Source: Bacillus sp. FJAT-27245 (GTDB taxonomy: Bacteria; Bacillota; Bacilli; Bacillales; Cytobacillaceae). From it: a stretch of 48,065 nucleotides of DNA. Both the position numbers and the translations under genes were made by a program. The stretch covers positions 2,838,044-2,886,108 of the forward strand of contig NZ_LIGI01000001.1 in the NCBI RefSeq assembly GCF_001273955.1, written 5' to 3'. Below the pieces are notes generated by a model that saw nothing but the letters and a program-made list of their open reading frames with translations, did no database searches and was not told where the DNA came from. This document shows, one piece after another, positions 31,947 through 41,863 of this stretch (position 1 is the first letter of the stretch; each line of letters opens with the position of its first letter).

Positions 31947-34400
31947 TTACATGAAATCATAAGGGGTAACGTTTTCCATGCCGATGAGCGGATCTGTCTT
32001 CATCAGCACTTCTTCTAGTGAAGCCCGTCCATAAGAGGCTCGGCCTTCCTGCACCCCATTTTCAGTCACTGAATCGGCCAGGACGGACTCATCCGTGCTT
32101 TCTGCTGTCTCTTCAATTTCTATCGCTTCCATTAGCCTTTCAGTAAGCGATGTCTGCCTTGTCTGTTCATCATTCCGCTCGATTCCGAGTCGGAATGCCT
32201 CTTCCTCGCCGCAGAGGATAAGGAACTGCCTGCTCCGTGTAATTGCGGTGTAAATCAGGTTCCTGCGCAGCATCCTGTAGTAACTCCTCGTAACCGGCAA
32301 GATGACTATCGGAAATTCGCTCCCCTGCGCTTTATGGACCGAACAGCAATACGCATGCGTGATTTGGTTTAAATCCTGGCGTGTATACGTCACTTCAATT
32401 CCGTCAAAGGAAATAATCGCCATATCCTGCTTTTCGGTATTTTCCTTTGCGTAAAAAATCGACACGATCTCACCGATATCACCATTGAACACATTGCTTT
32501 CCGGCTGGTTGACCAGTTGCAGCACCTTATCGCCAATCCTATATTTTACATCGCCAAACGCCAGCTCTTTCCTCTTGCCGTCCGGATTCGGATTGAATAA
32601 TTCCTGGAGGATGACGTTGAGCCTGTCGATTCCGGCGGGTCCTTTATACATCGGCGCGAGCACCTGGATATCCCTGGCGTGGTAGCCTTTTTTCCGGGCA
32701 TTGGCGGCTACCTTTTCAACAACCTGGGCAAGCTGGTTCCCATTGCATCTGATGAACGACCTGTCCGGCTGCGGGGCAGAAAGGTTATCCGGAAGCTTGC
32801 CATTTTTAATATCATGGGCAAGGCGGATAATGGAAGAACCCTCCGCCTGCCTGTAAATATCGGTCAGCCTCACCGTCGGAATCCGTTCCGAACGAAGCAA
32901 ATCCTTCAGCACCTGGCCCGGGCCAACAGAAGGAAGCTGGTCCTCATCCCCGACAAGAATGACCTGTATCGTTTCCGGCAGCGCCTTGAACAGCTGATGG
33001 GCAAGCCAAATATCAACCATCGACGTTTCATCGACGATCAAAAGCTTTCCTTCAAGCGCGGATTCTTCGTCATGGCTGAATCCTTCACTCCCATTAAACC
33101 CGAGGAGCCTGTGGATGGTGACTGCCGGAAGGCCCGTCGATTCACTCATCCGTTTCGCTGCCCTTCCAGTCGGTGCCGCGAGAAGGATCGGAAAAGACTC
33201 ATCTTTTTTCATATAATCCTTAGGGTCGAGCGAGCAGCCGTGAAGTTCGGCATACAGCTCGACGATTCCCTTGATGACCGTCGTTTTCCCCGTTCCCGGC
33301 CCACCTGTCAAAATCATCATCGGCGACTGGATAGCTGTCTGGATTGCTTCCTTTTGGGATGGGGCGTACTCCACCCCAAGCCGTTCCTCAAGCTCACCAA
33401 GCGCGAGCAGGAATTCAGACTCCGGAAACTGGGCACTGAATTCTTTTTGTTCGAGAATCCGTTTTATATTGGTCACAAGCCCTTTTTCGGAAAAATAAAG
33501 GGAAGGCAAATAAACGCGCTGGCCTTCACCAGCCACTTTTCCTTCTTCCTCGAGTTTGATCAGCTCGGTGGTAATATCTTTATAATCGATGACATCGCGC
33601 TGATTTTCCTCAAGAAGCGCCTTTACTTTTTCCAATAAGTCGCGGGCTTCAAGATAGACGTGCCCAACCTGCATGCTTTCGGTTTCAAGCGTATAGAGGC
33701 ATGCGGCTTTGATCCTGTCCGGATGGTTGCCGGATATGCCAAGCTGGTAACCAAGCTCATCCGCCCTGCCGAAGCCGATGCCCTCGATATCTTCAACGAG
33801 CTTATAAGGATTCTTCTGGATGATATCTATCGTCGTTTCCTTGTAAACCTGGTAGATTTTCATCGACAACTGCGGCCCGAACCCATATTGGTTAAGGGCA
33901 ACCATAACCTGTTCAAGGCCCTGGTGCTCCATCAGCGTATCATAGAGCATTTTCGCCTTATCAGGCGGCAGCCTCGGGACTGAATCAAGAAGTGAGGGCT
34001 GGTTCAGTATTCGGGAAATGGCATTTTCACCGAGCACTTCAACAATGCTTTCCGCCGTTTTCCGGCCGATTCCCTTGAAAATTTCACTCGACAAATAGGC
34101 AATAACTCCCTGTTTGGACTGAGGGATGTCCTTTCGGAAATGTGTCGCCTGAAATTGGAGGCCGAATTTCGGATGATCCTTGAATTCGCCATAGAATAGA
34201 TAGGTTTCCTGGTCATGGAGCTTAGGGAAGTAACCGGTCACCACCGCTTCCCTGTCCTCATACGTGTCATTCGTATCATCGACCCTGATCCTTGCGACCG
34301 TATACAAATTCGTTTCATTGTGGAAAATCGTAACGATCGGCCTTCCTTTTACAAACTTCCCCTGTTCCGCAAACAGGTCGAGAGAATTCTGCTGGTCCAT
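31947..34400 (-). CDS. recD2: RecD2-type ATP-dependent 5'-3' DNA helicase
   Basis: 817 residues, superfamily 1B helicase of the RecD2 (YrrC) type, acting without RecBC in replication-fork maintenance and repair. The N-terminal 200 residues contain helix-hairpin-helix-like segments (GIGRKTAESIV, IEGIGFGRADEL). The helicase core has Walker A GGPGTGKT (366–373), PTGRAAKRM, Walker B LLIVDETSMV, VGDEDQLPSVGPG, and motif VI IYTAITRSR; SVHKAQGSEF is motif V. The C-terminal tail after about residue 750 is acidic and looks disordered. The ATG at 34400 has GAAGGAGGG six bases upstream. Confidence 0.95.
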   Translation of the reverse strand: MDQQNSLDLFAEQGKFVKGRPIVTIFHNETNLYTVARIRVDDTNDTYEDREAVVTGYFPKLHDQETYLFYGEFKDHPKFGLQFQATHFRKDIPQSKQGVIAYLSSEIFKGIGRKTAESIVEVLGENAISRILNQPSLLDSVPRLPPDKAKMLYDTLMEHQGLEQVMVALNQYGFGPQLSMKIYQVYKETTIDIIQKNPYKLVEDIEGIGFGRADELGYQLGISGNHPDRIKAACLYTLETESMQVGHVYLEARDLLEKVKALLEENQRDVIDYKDITTELIKLEEEGKVAGEGQRVYLPSLYFSEKGLVTNIKRILEQKEFSAQFPESEFLLALGELEERLGVEYAPSQKEAIQTAIQSPMMILTGGPGTGKTTVIKGIVELYAELHGCSLDPKDYMKKDESFPILLAAPTGRAAKRMSESTGLPAVTIHRLLGFNGSEGFSHDEESALEGKLLIVDETSMVDIWLAHQLFKALPETIQVILVGDEDQLPSVGPGQVLKDLLRSERIPTVRLTDIYRQAEGSSIIRLAHDIKNGKLPDNLSAPQPDRSFIRCNGNQLAQVVEKVAANARKKGYHARDIQVLAPMYKGPAGIDRLNVILQELFNPNPDGKRKELAFGDVKYRIGDKVLQLVNQPESNVFNGDIGEIVSIFYAKENTEKQDMAIISFDGIEVTYTRQDLNQITHAYCCSVHKAQGSEFPIVILPVTRSYYRMLRRNLIYTAITRSRQFLILCGEEEAFRLGIERNDEQTRQTSLTERLMEAIEIEETAESTDESVLADSVTENGVQEGRASYGRASLEEVLMKTDPLIGMENVTPYDFM

Positions 34401-34438
34401 ACCCATCCCTCCTTCAAACAATTTCGTCCAAACAAAAG

Positions 34439-35104
34439 TTAATTTTCTTTATTCAATGCGTCTTCAATAAAATTTTTCACACTGAGAGCCATCTCATGCC
34501 CTGGGTGAATTTTGATTGCTTCATCCAGCATTTCAAGCGCCCTGCCAGTCTGTTCCTTAAACGCAAGGGCGACCCCTAAATTGTAATAGGCATCGGCATG
34601 GTCCGGCGCAAGGCTGATACACTCTTCAAACTGGGGAATCGCCATGTCAATCATGCCTTCTTCCGCGAGGCAAAGGCCGTACTGGAAGCGCGCATCCACA
34701 TCAGCTGGCTCAAGCTCTGTGCTCCGCTGCAAGTATGGAAGCGCAAGCCGCTTATTTCCGAGCTGGGCAGCTGACATCCCGAGCATAAAGTAATTGTCGC
34801 TGTTGTCGAGACCTTTTTTCATGGCGTTCTCGAACATTCCTTTCGCTTGGTCAAATCGGCCATTATTATAGTGGATTGTCCCGATGCTGTAGTAGGCTGC
34901 GGCCGCGTTCTCGTCCAGCTCAAGCGCCTTTTGGAAAAATTTCAGCGCCCGCTCTTCATCTCCCATTACAGCAAGCAGATTGCCGAAATTAATGTATGCG
35001 ACCGGATCGCCCGGATTTTCTTCAATAGCTTCATTGAAGGCCATCGCTGCTTCTTCCCAGCTCCCGGCCTGCATCAGTTCGATTCCTTTTAGGTTTTTAT
35101 CCAT
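34439..35104 (-). CDS. yrrB: TPR repeat protein YrrB
   Basis: 221 residues made almost entirely of about six tetratricopeptide repeats (e.g. EAAMAFNEAIEENPGDPVAY, ALKFFQKALELDENAAAAYY, AIPQFEECISLAPDHADAYY). B. subtilis YrrB is a structurally known TPR protein thought to mediate protein interactions, perhaps with neighbouring recD2 or mnmA products; this is inference from gene order. GTG/ATG options at 35113–35110 precede the chosen ATG at 35104, which has GGAGAG eight bases upstream. Confidence 0.92.
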   Translation of the reverse strand: MDKNLKGIELMQAGSWEEAAMAFNEAIEENPGDPVAYINFGNLLAVMGDEERALKFFQKALELDENAAAAYYSIGTIHYNNGRFDQAKGMFENAMKKGLDNSDNYFMLGMSAAQLGNKRLALPYLQRSTELEPADVDARFQYGLCLAEEGMIDMAIPQFEECISLAPDHADAYYNLGVALAFKEQTGRALEMLDEAIKIHPGHEMALSVKNFIEDALNKEN

Positions 35105-35196
35105 TATCATCACTCTCCGTCACGTGAAAGTATACCACACTATCCGGGGTTTTTTCTCCGGATTTTAACGAGCGTAGAAGCATTAAAAAGCAAACA

Positions 35197-35237
35197 AAAA
35201 ACACCCGCCCCCCATTTAAAGGGAATCGGGTGTTTTG
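35197..35237 (-). terminator. Terminator of mnmA
   Basis: AAAACACCCG pairs with CGGGTGTTTT across an 18-base partly paired loop, followed by TTTGTTTG on the minus strand, between mnmA and yrrB. Confidence 0.75.
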
Positions 35238-35312
35238 TATAATTAAGGACATAGCCAGCCTTTATTTACACCTTTGTTAACTTATGCTTACTAACAAGCC
35301 AAAGTGCCCGGC

Positions 35313-36449
<1,137 letters not shown>

Positions 36450-36517
36450 TTAAAAAGTAAACTCCCTATAGTGGGAGCTTGTGTTTATTCCACCGCGCCT
36501 GTTGGTACGAGTGGGAT

Positions 36518-36542
36518 AAAAAGGCCGGGGGACTGCCCAGCC
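36518..36542 (-). terminator. Terminator of the cymR–iscS unit
   Basis: GGCTGGG pairs with CCCGGCC (one G·U) around a short loop, followed by TTTTTATCCC on the minus strand, 53 bases after the desulfurase stop. A second AGCTCCC/GGGAGTTT hairpin at 36457–36479 lies closer to mnmA and is of unclear role. Confidence 0.7.
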
Positions 36543-36594
36543 TGAATGATTTTTTTAAAAAAACTTTCCCGAAAATAGATGCGTAAGTTACCGC

Positions 36595-37737
36595 CTAGCC
36601 GCGCAACCTTTTCACAATCCGTGCCGTCTCGCGTGCAGCCTTCACAACTTTCTCTTCTGTCATGCCAAGCCCGAAGCTGAACCGGATCGAATTTATAATC
36701 CGTTCCGAGTCCTTTCCGAACATGGCGACAAGCACATGCGACGGTTCAATCGAGCCTGCCGTACAGGCCGAACCGCTAGAGGCGGCTATTCCGGCAAGGT
36801 CCAGGTTGACGAGCATTGCTTCGACATTTGTACCGGGAAAACTAAAGTTTACTATATGAGGGAGCGACTCGGCAAGAGAACCATTCAATTGGAACGTAAT
36901 AGATTCTTCTTCAAGTATAGCCATGAACATTTTTTTAAAGCGCACATACTCAGCCGCTTTCTCATCCACATTCTCTCTCATAACCTTTACCGCTTCACTG
37001 AAACCTTCAATCGAGACAAGGTTTTCTGTCCCTGCGCGGCGCTTCCGTTCCTGTTCGCCGCCAAATGTTCTTGGGGCAAGCTTGATTCCTTCTTTTGCAT
37101 AAAGGAAACCAATTCCCTTTGGCCCGTTCACTTTATGGGCGGATACAGACAGCATGTCCACTCCGGCTTTGTTGACATCGAGCCTCAAAAGCCCGTAAGC
37201 CTGGACGGCGTCAGTATGGAACAGCGCCTGATGCCCGGCAAGCAATTGCCCGATTTCTTCAATTGGCTGGATTGTCCCGACCTCATTATTTGCATACATA
37301 ATAGTTACAAGAATCGTATCATCCCGCAAAGCCTTCTCAACATCGGAAACGGAAACGCGGCCTTCCTCATTTACAGGCAAATAAGTCACTTCAAAGCCAA
37401 GCTTCTCCAGCCTCATGCAGGCGTGCAGAACAGCATGGTGCTCAATCGTGGATGTAATGATATGCCGCCCTTTTTCGCTTAAGGCTTCCGCGGCTCCAAG
37501 AATGGCCATATTGTCCGATTCCGTTCCACCGCTTGTAAAAATAATTTCGTTCGCCTTGGCCCCGATGCTGGACGCGATTGCCTGCCTTGCTTCATCAAGC
37601 TGGCGCCTTGCTTCCCTGCCGAATGAGTGGATGCTCGATGGGTTCCCGAACATCGTCCCCATCGCCTCCGACATCCTCTCAATCACCCTTGGGTGCATTG
37701 GGGAAGTGGCGGCATGGTCCAAATAAATCCGTTCCAT
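36595..37737 (-). CDS. yrvO: Cysteine desulfurase YrvO (IscS/NifS type)
   Basis: 380-residue PLP enzyme. N-terminal YLDHAATSPMHP, substrate-side GNPSSIHSFG, TSGGTESDN, the PLP lysine in SVSAHKVNGPKG, FGGEQERKRRAGTEN, and the mobile-loop cysteine in ASSGSACTAGS. It delivers persulfide sulfur; B. subtilis YrvO is the dedicated partner of MnmA, which is downstream here. The ATG at 37737 follows AAGGTGA; an ATG frame from 37755 is disfavoured. It starts 42 bases after the cymR stop. Confidence 0.95.
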   Translation of the reverse strand: MERIYLDHAATSPMHPRVIERMSEAMGTMFGNPSSIHSFGREARRQLDEARQAIASSIGAKANEIIFTSGGTESDNMAILGAAEALSEKGRHIITSTIEHHAVLHACMRLEKLGFEVTYLPVNEEGRVSVSDVEKALRDDTILVTIMYANNEVGTIQPIEEIGQLLAGHQALFHTDAVQAYGLLRLDVNKAGVDMLSVSAHKVNGPKGIGFLYAKEGIKLAPRTFGGEQERKRRAGTENLVSIEGFSEAVKVMRENVDEKAAEYVRFKKMFMAILEEESITFQLNGSLAESLPHIVNFSFPGTNVEAMLVNLDLAGIAASSGSACTAGSIEPSHVLVAMFGKDSERIINSIRFSFGLGMTEEKVVKAARETARIVKRLRG

Positions 37738-37779
37738 GTTATCACCTTTCATCATTAAGGTCTTTACCCTATTGTTCCA

Positions 37780-38199
37780 TTAAATATAAAACATATAAGA
37801 ATCCTGGCCGCCATCATCTGTATGGTTCGCCAAGTCTTCAAGAGTCGTACTGTCAAGAACGCCCCTGATCGCATCCCTGATTCTAGTCCAAAGTTCCCGT
37901 TTCGCGGGCTCCTCATCTTCTATTCCTTCAACCGGCGTAATCGGCCCTTCAAGGACACGGATAATATCGCCGGTTGTAATTTCGCCCGGATCCCTTCCAA
38001 GCAGGTAACCGCCATAGGCGCCCCGTATGCTTTTTACAAGGCCTGCATTCCTTAAAGGGGCAATCAATTGTTCCAGGTAATGCTCCGACAAATCATTGGC
38101 CTGCGCGATCGTCTTTAAGGAAACAGGCCCTTCCCCATGCTTTTTCGCAAGCTCGATCATGATTGTAAGTCCGTAACGCCCTTTCGTTGAAATTCTCAA
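37780..38199 (-). CDS. cymR: CymR, Rrf2-family cysteine metabolism repressor
   Basis: 139-residue Rrf2 repressor. The winged helix includes STKGRYGLTIMIELAKKHGE and DLSEHYLEQLIAPLRNAGLVKS, with IRGAYGGYLLGR and the DIIRVLEGPI helix. As in CymR, the Fe-S cysteines of IscR-type members are absent. In B. subtilis it acts with CysK and senses O-acetylserine, repressing cysteine uptake and the yrrT-mtnN-mccAB operon. The start is TTG, overlapping the stop of the upstream membrane gene as TTGA; AGGAG lies nine bases before it. Confidence 0.96.
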   Translation of the reverse strand: MRISTKGRYGLTIMIELAKKHGEGPVSLKTIAQANDLSEHYLEQLIAPLRNAGLVKSIRGAYGGYLLGRDPGEITTGDIIRVLEGPITPVEGIEDEEPAKRELWTRIRDAIRGVLDSTTLEDLANHTDDGGQDSYMFYI

Positions 38200-38876
38200 A
38201 ATCCCGCACTCCTATCCATTGGCACAGCCTCTTTCATCTCTGTACCCTTCAATTTTCCCAAAATCGTGTCAGTCAAAGCAAAACACTGTGGCAGGGCAAT
38301 CCCTGCGAGCGGGCCAATCGCAACGCAAAATGCAATCGTCCCCCAGCTTACCGGGCCGCCCAGCCGCCAGCCGATAATCAGCACGGCCAATTCAATCGCG
38401 CCCCTGACATTCCTCACCTTCCAGCCAGTCTTTCCAATAATCGCCGCCATCAGGCTGTCCCTCGGACCCGTTCCAAGGCTGGCCGAAATATATACGCCCA
38501 TTCCGTACCCTATAAAAAGAAGCCCTATTGCGAACATTGCGATTTGGCCAAAAAGCCCCGCAGGCTCCTTGAGGAATGGAATAAGCATGAATATATCGAT
38601 AAAAATCCCGACAAGAATCATATTCAAAAAAGCCCCAATATGGGGAAATTCACGTGAAATAAACGCTGAGGCCGCCAGTATCGCAAACCCGGCGATAATC
38701 GTCCAGCTTCCGACAGTCAGGCCAAAATGATTATAAAGGCCAACATGAAAAACATCCCAGGGCGAAGCGCCCGAACCGCTTTTTATGAGCAACACGACTC
38801 CAAGGGACATCATCAGAAGCCCGAATGTATAAATCGCAAACCTCGGCCCCAATTGACCCTTTCTTTTTTTGAACAT
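38196..38876 (-). CDS. YczE/YitT-like integral membrane protein coupled to cymR
   Basis: 226 residues with about five membrane segments (FGLLMMSLGVVLLIKSG, WTIIAGFAILAASAFI, NMILVGIFIDIFMLIPF, IAMFAIGLLFIGYGMGVYIS, IELAVLIIGWRLGG) and the YczE-type blocks GASPWDVFHVGL and SLGTGPRDSLM. Family function is unknown; B. subtilis YczE is needed post-transcriptionally for bacillaene/surfactin-type synthesis. AAAGGGG precedes the ATG. Its stop overlaps the cymR start, so cymR translation may depend on it. This gene is not beside cymR in B. subtilis as I remember the map. Confidence 0.88.
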   Translation of the reverse strand: MFKKRKGQLGPRFAIYTFGLLMMSLGVVLLIKSGSGASPWDVFHVGLYNHFGLTVGSWTIIAGFAILAASAFISREFPHIGAFLNMILVGIFIDIFMLIPFLKEPAGLFGQIAMFAIGLLFIGYGMGVYISASLGTGPRDSLMAAIIGKTGWKVRNVRGAIELAVLIIGWRLGGPVSWGTIAFCVAIGPLAGIALPQCFALTDTILGKLKGTEMKEAVPMDRSAGF

Positions 38877-38934
38877 TAAAGAACCCCTTTGCTTTTGGAA
38901 AATAAAATCCTTAGTAAGTTGATAGGCTTTTCAA

Positions 38935-38943
38935 ATTATAGCA
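38935..38943 (-). promoter_or_regulatory. Extended –10 promoter of the yczE-like–cymR operon
   Basis: TGCTATAAT on the minus strand is a TG-extended perfect –10, about 60 bases before the ATG. No good –35 at 17 bp; a TTGACT sits only 10 bases upstream. Confidence 0.55.
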
Positions 38944-38983
38944 CACTGGCAGTCAATATGCATTACCTCCAAATCACTCAGCC

Positions 38984-39013
38984 TTGGTTGGGCGGCCGCC
39001 CGCATGATACACT
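38984..39013 (+). promoter_or_regulatory. rarA: rarA promoter with palindrome in the spacer
   Basis: TTGGTT (38984–38989) and TACACT (39008–39013) with a TG extension and an 18-bp spacer. The first 12 spacer bases (38990–39001) are the perfect palindrome GGGCGGCCGCCC, a possible operator. Confidence 0.5.
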
Positions 39014-39046
39014 AATAGATAGATTTGCTAATTGGAGAGATGGACA

Positions 39047-40321
39047 ATGATGCAGCAAAAACCGCTCGCCTACCGGATGCGGCCCAGGACGTTGGAAGAA
39101 GTCTGCGGGCAGGAGCATCTCGTCGGCGAGGGAAAAATCATATCAAGAATGGTCAAGGCGAAACAGTTATCCTCCATGATCCTGTACGGGCCGCCCGGCA
39201 TCGGAAAAACCTCGATTGCCAGCGCGATTGCCGGAAGCACCCGCTACGCATTCAGGACGCTGAACGCGGTGACAAATAATAAAAAAGACATGGAAATCGT
39301 CGCGGCAGAAGCGAAAATGTCGGGAAAAGTCATCCTTCTTCTCGACGAGGTGCACCGCCTCGACAAGGCAAAGCAGGACTTCCTGCTCCCTTATTTGGAG
39401 AACGGGATGATTACGATGATCGGCGCGACGACGAGCAACCCTTTCCATAGCATCAACCCGGCCATCCGGAGCAGATGCCAGATTTTCGAACTAAAGCCGC
39501 TGGAGCCGGACGATATTAAAAAAGCCATTTTCCGGGCAATGGAGGACGATGAGCGAGGCCTCGGCTCATTGAAGATTGAAATGGACAGCGATGCCCTGGA
39601 GCATTTTTCAAAAGGGGCAGGAGGGGATGTGCGCAGTTCCCTGAATGCTGTTGAATTGGCGGTACTGTCGACCGAGCCTGACGCAAATGGAGTAATCCAT
39701 ATCGATTTGAAAACCGCCGAGGAATGCCTTCAGAAAAAGAGCTTCGTCCATGATAAAGACGGCGACGCCCATTACGACGTTTTGTCCGGATTCCAAAAGT
39801 CAATCCGCGGCAGCGATGCAAACGCGGCGCTCCATTATCTCGGAAGGCTCATTGAAGCGGGCGACCTGCCAAGCATCGCGAGGCGGCTTCTCGTGATTGC
39901 GTACGAAGATGTCGGGCTAGCCAATCCTCAGGCGGGGGCGAGAACGCTTGCCGCTATCGAAACAGCCGAGCGGATCGGTTTTCCGGAAGCACGAATCCCC
40001 CTCGCCAATGTGGTCATCGAGCTTTGCCTATCGCCAAAATCGAACTCGGCGATCATGGCGATCGACTCGGCGCTCGCCGATATCCGAAAAGGCCTAGCCG
40101 GGGAAGTTCCCGACCACCTCAAGGACGCACATTACAAAGGAGCAAAGGAACTTGGCCGCGGCGTCGATTACCTGTACCCGCATGATTACGAATCCGGATG
40201 GGTCCGACAGCAATATCTGCCCGACAGGATAAAGAACAAAAAATATTACGTCCCGAAAAAGAACAGCAAATTCGAACAGGCTTTTGCGTCTGTTTATGAA
40301 AAGTTGAACGGGAACAAATAA
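39047..40321 (+). CDS. rarA: Replication-associated recombination protein RarA (MgsA)
   Basis: 424-residue AAA+ ATPase related to clamp-loader subunits and eukaryotic WRNIP1, acting at stalled replication forks. Walker A is LYGPPGIGKTSIA, Walker B LLLDEVHRLDK, sensor 1 IGATTSNPFHSINPA, arginine finger IRSRCQIFEL; the C-terminal MgsA domain has HDKDGDAHYDVLSGFQKSIRGSD in pieces and KGAKELGRGVDY. GGAGAG lies seven bases before the ATG at 39047, which is followed directly by another ATG. It is divergent from the cymR operon (YrvN in B. subtilis). Confidence 0.95.
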   Translation: MMQQKPLAYRMRPRTLEEVCGQEHLVGEGKIISRMVKAKQLSSMILYGPPGIGKTSIASAIAGSTRYAFRTLNAVTNNKKDMEIVAAEAKMSGKVILLLDEVHRLDKAKQDFLLPYLENGMITMIGATTSNPFHSINPAIRSRCQIFELKPLEPDDIKKAIFRAMEDDERGLGSLKIEMDSDALEHFSKGAGGDVRSSLNAVELAVLSTEPDANGVIHIDLKTAEECLQKKSFVHDKDGDAHYDVLSGFQKSIRGSDANAALHYLGRLIEAGDLPSIARRLLVIAYEDVGLANPQAGARTLAAIETAERIGFPEARIPLANVVIELCLSPKSNSAIMAIDSALADIRKGLAGEVPDHLKDAHYKGAKELGRGVDYLYPHDYESGWVRQQYLPDRIKNKKYYVPKKNSKFEQAFASVYEKLNGNK

Positions 40322-40437
40322 TTACTTTATGAAGTTTTTGCCAAAAATCGCCCAAAAAGGCAAATCGCGGCGAAAATTTTCCCAACTTATAATTCTTTGG
40401 AAAAGGGAGCCCGCGCCAGAAATTCGCCCGAACATGA

Positions 40438-40472
40438 AATCCCCCGGTGCGATAAACACCCGGGGGATTTTT
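40438..40472 (+). terminator. Terminator downstream of rarA
   Basis: AATCCCCCGGTG pairs with CACC-CGGGGGATT (one bulged C) around a 7-base loop, followed by TTTTATA on the plus strand. The 115 bases between rarA and it contain no ORF. Confidence 0.8.
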
Positions 40473-40515
40473 ATATAGCAATTTATTCAATTTCCCTTGG
40501 CGTTCGGCTCAGCAA

Positions 40516-41289
40516 TCACTTCTCGCCGGCATCGGCAACGCGCTCGATTTTAATATCCTTTAAAAGCTCGCGGATTACATAGCTCGCCATAATTAGCCCC
40601 GCTACTGACGGAACGAATGCATTGGAAGACGGGGGCATTTGCGCTTTCCGTATTTCCGCCTCGTCATTTCCGACTACTTTGCGTACATCTTCGCGGATAA
40701 CAATCGGGCTCTCATCGGAAAACACGACCGGAACCCCTTTGCGGATGCCTTCCTTCCTTAGCTTCGTCCTGATCACTTTCGCAATCGGGTCAGTATGCGT
40801 TTTGAAAATATCGGCGATTTTAAAGCGGGTCGGATCCATTTTATTGGCGGCACCCATGCTCGAAATCATCGGAATTCCGCGTTTTTGGCACTCTTTGATC
40901 AGATGGATTTTATACATGATCGTATCAGAGGCATCGATGACAAAATCCGGCTTGTACGCAAACACTTCCTCGTATGTTTCTTCCGTATAAAACATTTTGA
41001 GAGAAATAACTTCGCAGTCCGGGTTAATGTCGGCAATCCGCTCCTTCATGAGGTCCGCCTTTGGCTTTCCGACCGTAGACAGAAGCGCGATTACCTGCCG
41101 GTTGACGTTGGTAATGTCGACAACATCCTTATCAATAAGGATAAGGCGGCCAACCCCCGAACGTGCTAGCGCCTCAGCCGAGAACGACCCGACTCCCCCG
41201 ATTCCAAGCACCATCACCGTGCTATTTTTCAAAATATTCAAGCCTTCCTGGCCAATTGCAAGCTCATTCCGAGAAAATTGATGCAACAT
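40516..41289 (-). CDS. tcdA: tRNA threonylcarbamoyladenosine dehydratase TcdA
   Basis: 257-residue E1-like (ThiF/MoeB superfamily) enzyme (YrvM) that cyclises t6A37 of ANN-decoding tRNAs to ct6A using ATP. The nucleotide-binding loop is VMVLGIGGVGSFSAEALARSG, followed by LIDKDVVDITNVNRQ, DASDTIMYK, and SSMGAANKMDPT. It lacks the paired CxxC zinc motifs of canonical E1-like enzymes, as TcdA proteins do. The ATG at 41289 has GGGGTGA five bases upstream; the GTG at 41298 overlaps that site. Confidence 0.94.
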   Translation of the reverse strand: MLHQFSRNELAIGQEGLNILKNSTVMVLGIGGVGSFSAEALARSGVGRLILIDKDVVDITNVNRQVIALLSTVGKPKADLMKERIADINPDCEVISLKMFYTEETYEEVFAYKPDFVIDASDTIMYKIHLIKECQKRGIPMISSMGAANKMDPTRFKIADIFKTHTDPIAKVIRTKLRKEGIRKGVPVVFSDESPIVIREDVRKVVGNDEAEIRKAQMPPSSNAFVPSVAGLIMASYVIRELLKDIKIERVADAGEK

Positions 41290-41408
41290 TCTACTCACCC
41301 CAATTTAGGTTTACTGTTTCGTATGTATCTTTTACCCGATAAAATATATAACATACCTTCTGTAATAGCAAGGAATTGTTTTGAGTCTTGTTGGGCCCTC
41401 TGCTTAGC

Positions 41409-41475
41409 TGAGCTGTCCAAATTCCTACCCCATTTGGACAGCGAAGTTGCTGAAATGCCATTTGATTGTCTGAAA
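41409..41475. repeat. GTTTGGACAGC-family repeat, copy near tcdA
   Basis: GAGCTGTCCAAATT followed by TTTGGACAGCGAAGTTGC (41433–41450) and TGAAATGCCATTTG. The 32-base stretch 41433–41464 recurs at 41639–41670 with one mismatch. Confidence 0.8.
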
Positions 41476-41560
41476 ATTTAGATAGAGGCGAATCCGTTTG
41501 GAAACGGGGCGAATAAACTCAAAAACGGGGTGAATGTTTTAAAAATCAGGGCGAATGATA
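41476..41560 (-). repeat. ATTCGCC-family repeat, inverted partial copy
   Basis: Read on the minus strand it contains CATTCGCCC, CATTCACCCC, TTTATTCGCCCC and GGATTCGCC then TCTAAATTTTC, the same boxes and order as the end of the 137-base units at 30816 and 31003. It lies between two copies of the other repeat family. Confidence 0.75.
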
Positions 41561-41619
41561 GATTCTGATCTTTTTGAACAAAGGGATTTAGACTCGCAAC
41601 CCATCAAAATTCAGTTTGC

Positions 41620-41682
41620 TGTCCAAGTCCATGCTTTATTTGGACAGCGAGGTTGCTGAAATGCCATTTGGTGTCCAAAGAC
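41620..41682. repeat. GTTTGGACAGC-family repeat, second copy near tcdA
   Basis: TTTGCTGTCCAAG, then TTTGGACAGCGAGGTTGC (41639–41656), TGAAATGCCATTTG and GTGTCCAAAG. The 18-base core is the exact complement of 13128–13145. The spacer from 41683 to 41807 shows no recognisable feature. Confidence 0.8.
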
Positions 41683-41807
41683 CCCTTTTCTTAGGACAAG
41701 AACCCAGCTTTTCCGCCACGCTGTTTTGTATCCAAACTCATTTCCCAAGGGCGCTTGTGTAAAAAGGGGCCCATGCCACCGGGTCTACAACCCACCGCGA
41801 ACACACC

Positions 41808-41836
41808 AAAAAGCCCGCGGCATTCCTGCAGCGGGC
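41808..41836 (-). terminator. Terminator of 6S RNA
   Basis: GCCCGCTGC pairs with GCCGCGGGC (one U–C mismatch next to G–C pairs) around a short loop, followed by five T on the minus strand, about 28 bases beyond the 6S 3' end. Confidence 0.8.
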
Positions 41837-41863
41837 GTTTCAAACAAATCCTATAAACAGGGC

